Below are positions 5,001 to 5,420 of a stretch of 5,420 nt of DNA, piece by piece; positions within the stretch are counted from its first letter, which is position 1, and every line of letters begins with the position of its first letter. The translations under genes were made by a program, and so were the position numbers. The notes beneath the pieces are model-generated. The model made no database searches, was not told the DNA's origin, and was given only the letters and a program-made list of their open reading frames with translations. The stretch comes from CAVALG01 sp963656085 (GTDB lineage: Bacteria > Bacillota > Clostridia > Oscillospirales > Acutalibacteraceae): NCBI GenBank assembly GCA_963656085.1, contig CAVKHV010000087.1, forward strand, positions 1 to 5,420, in the 5' to 3' direction.

Positions 5001-5267
5001 ATGTATGTTAAAGATGTTGTAGTTCAAAATCAAGTAGGACTTCATGCGCGTCCTGCAACTTTTTTCATCCAAAAAGCGAATGAATTTAAATCGTCTATTT
5101 GGATTGAAAAAGAAGAACGCAGAGTTAACGCAAAAAGTCTTCTCGGCGTATTGTCATTGGGTATTGTTGTCGGCACAACCATAAGAATAATTGCAGACGG
5201 TGCTGATGAAACCGCCGCAGTTGACGGTTTGGTTAAACTTGTACAATCCGGTTTTTCGGAAGACTGA
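5001..5267 (+). CDS. ptsH: Phosphocarrier protein HPr of the sugar phosphotransferase system
   Basis: This is a complete 88-residue HPr. It takes a phosphate from Enzyme I on His15 and passes it to sugar-specific EIIA domains. The active site GLHARPA spans 13-19, with His15, Arg17 and Pro18 at the canonical numbers. The regulatory site is Ser46 in NAKSLLGVLSLG (43-54); in Firmicutes HPr kinase/phosphorylase phosphorylates this serine, and HPr-Ser-P then works with CcpA in catabolite repression. GAGGAG (4987-4992) precedes the ATG by 8 bases, and the gene has its own promoter. ptsI, which often follows ptsH, is not next; a tRNA gene is. The alternative, Crh, lacks His15 and is excluded. Confidence 0.97.
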   Translation: MYVKDVVVQNQVGLHARPATFFIQKANEFKSSIWIEKEERRVNAKSLLGVLSLGIVVGTTIRIIADGADETAAVDGLVKLVQSGFSED

Positions 5268-5280
5268 TTTTTCTTAATAC

Positions 5281-5310
5281 CCGCTTTTAAAATTTAATAA
5301 TAACAAGCGG
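5281..5310. repeat. Weak inverted repeat after ptsH
   Basis: CCGCTT (5281-5286) and AAGCGG (5305-5310) could pair across an 18-base A/T-rich loop. The stem is short and no T-run follows, so it is not a convincing terminator. Read-through from ptsH into the tRNA gene is possible. Confidence 0.3.
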
Positions 5311-5341
5311 CTTCAACGCATCTGTTGATTGCCGTGTATTT

Positions 5342-5418
5342 CCGGGTGTGGCTCAGTTTGGTAGAGCGCTTGAATGGGGTTCAAGAGGCCGCAGGTTCGA
5401 CTCCTGTCACTCGGACCA
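5342..5418 (+). tRNA. tRNA-Pro (anticodon GGG), CCA encoded
   Basis: A full cloverleaf of 77 bases can be folded. The acceptor CCGGGTG pairs with CACTCGG (one G-U), leaving discriminator A and encoded CCA. The D arm is GCTC/GAGC with loop AGTTTGGTA. The anticodon stem CTTGA/TCAAG encloses loop ATGGGGT, with U33 and anticodon GGG at 5376-5378. The variable loop is AGGCC, and the T arm GCAGG/CCTGT has loop TTCGACT. The C1-G72 pair with A73 fits bacterial proline tRNA identity. G36 followed by G37 (5379) makes it a canonical TrmD substrate. It reads CCC and CCU codons. No clear promoter of its own is visible in the 74 bases after ptsH. Confidence 0.96.
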
Positions 5419-5420
5419 TA

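Noticed and set aside
5281..5310. Terminator after ptsH
   Set aside because: Six-base arms with an 18-base loop and no downstream T-run; kept only as a weak inverted repeat.
1..5420. CRISPR array, insertion sequence, prophage or defence system
   Set aside because: No spaced repeat series, transposase, integrase, terminal inverted repeats or defence-type domains are visible; the genes are core functions plus small unknowns.

Overview
The window reads as chromosomal DNA of a low-to-moderate GC, Gram-positive anaerobe, most likely a member of the Clostridia. This rests on strong GGAGGTG-type ribosome binding sites, textbook sigma-A promoters (TTGACA/TATAAT), an HPr with both His15 and the Firmicutes regulatory Ser46, a tRNA gene with encoded CCA, and a small ferredoxin:thioredoxin reductase-type iron-sulfur protein of the kind found in anaerobes. 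The exact genus cannot be fixed from the sequence alone.

Layout. The left end carries two leftward genes, each with its own consensus promoter. The outermost (1-74) is only the first 24 codons of a secreted protein, a signal peptide cut by the window edge. Next to it (304-567) is an 87-residue protein that I read as a diverged HPr-fold paralogue; its stop is followed by two intrinsic terminators. A 232-base divergent control region (568-799) separates it from the rightward genes. It holds back-to-back promoters, an 11-bp-phased direct repeat and a perfect 8-bp inverted repeat centred on the comEC -35 box.

The rightward genes are comEC (DNA-uptake channel), a 65-residue FTR-type Fe-S protein, trxA (thioredoxin), rimM (16S rRNA/30S maturation) and trmD (tRNA m1G37 methyltransferase). 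Spacing is tight from the FTR gene onward, with an 11-base overlap between rimM and trmD. No terminator is visible inside this run, so 800-4842 could be one transcript with an internal promoter before the FTR gene. After a 158-base gap with a good extended -10 promoter come ptsH (HPr, sugar PTS phosphocarrier and catabolite signal) and a complete tRNA-Pro(GGG).

How the parts fit. The FTR-like protein and thioredoxin form a likely reductant/acceptor pair. RimM and TrmD are the usual translation pair, but without their common neighbours rpsP and rplS. The tRNA-Pro(GGG) has G36-G37, the TrmD recognition and target bases. The most unusual points are the loss of all metal-ligand positions in the ComEC metallo-beta-lactamase domain, the HPr-like protein lacking Arg17/Pro18, the operator-like palindrome over the comEC -35 box, and Glu in place of the catalytic Asp169 of TrmD. 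I see no CRISPR array, insertion sequence, phage gene or plainly novel multi-gene system.
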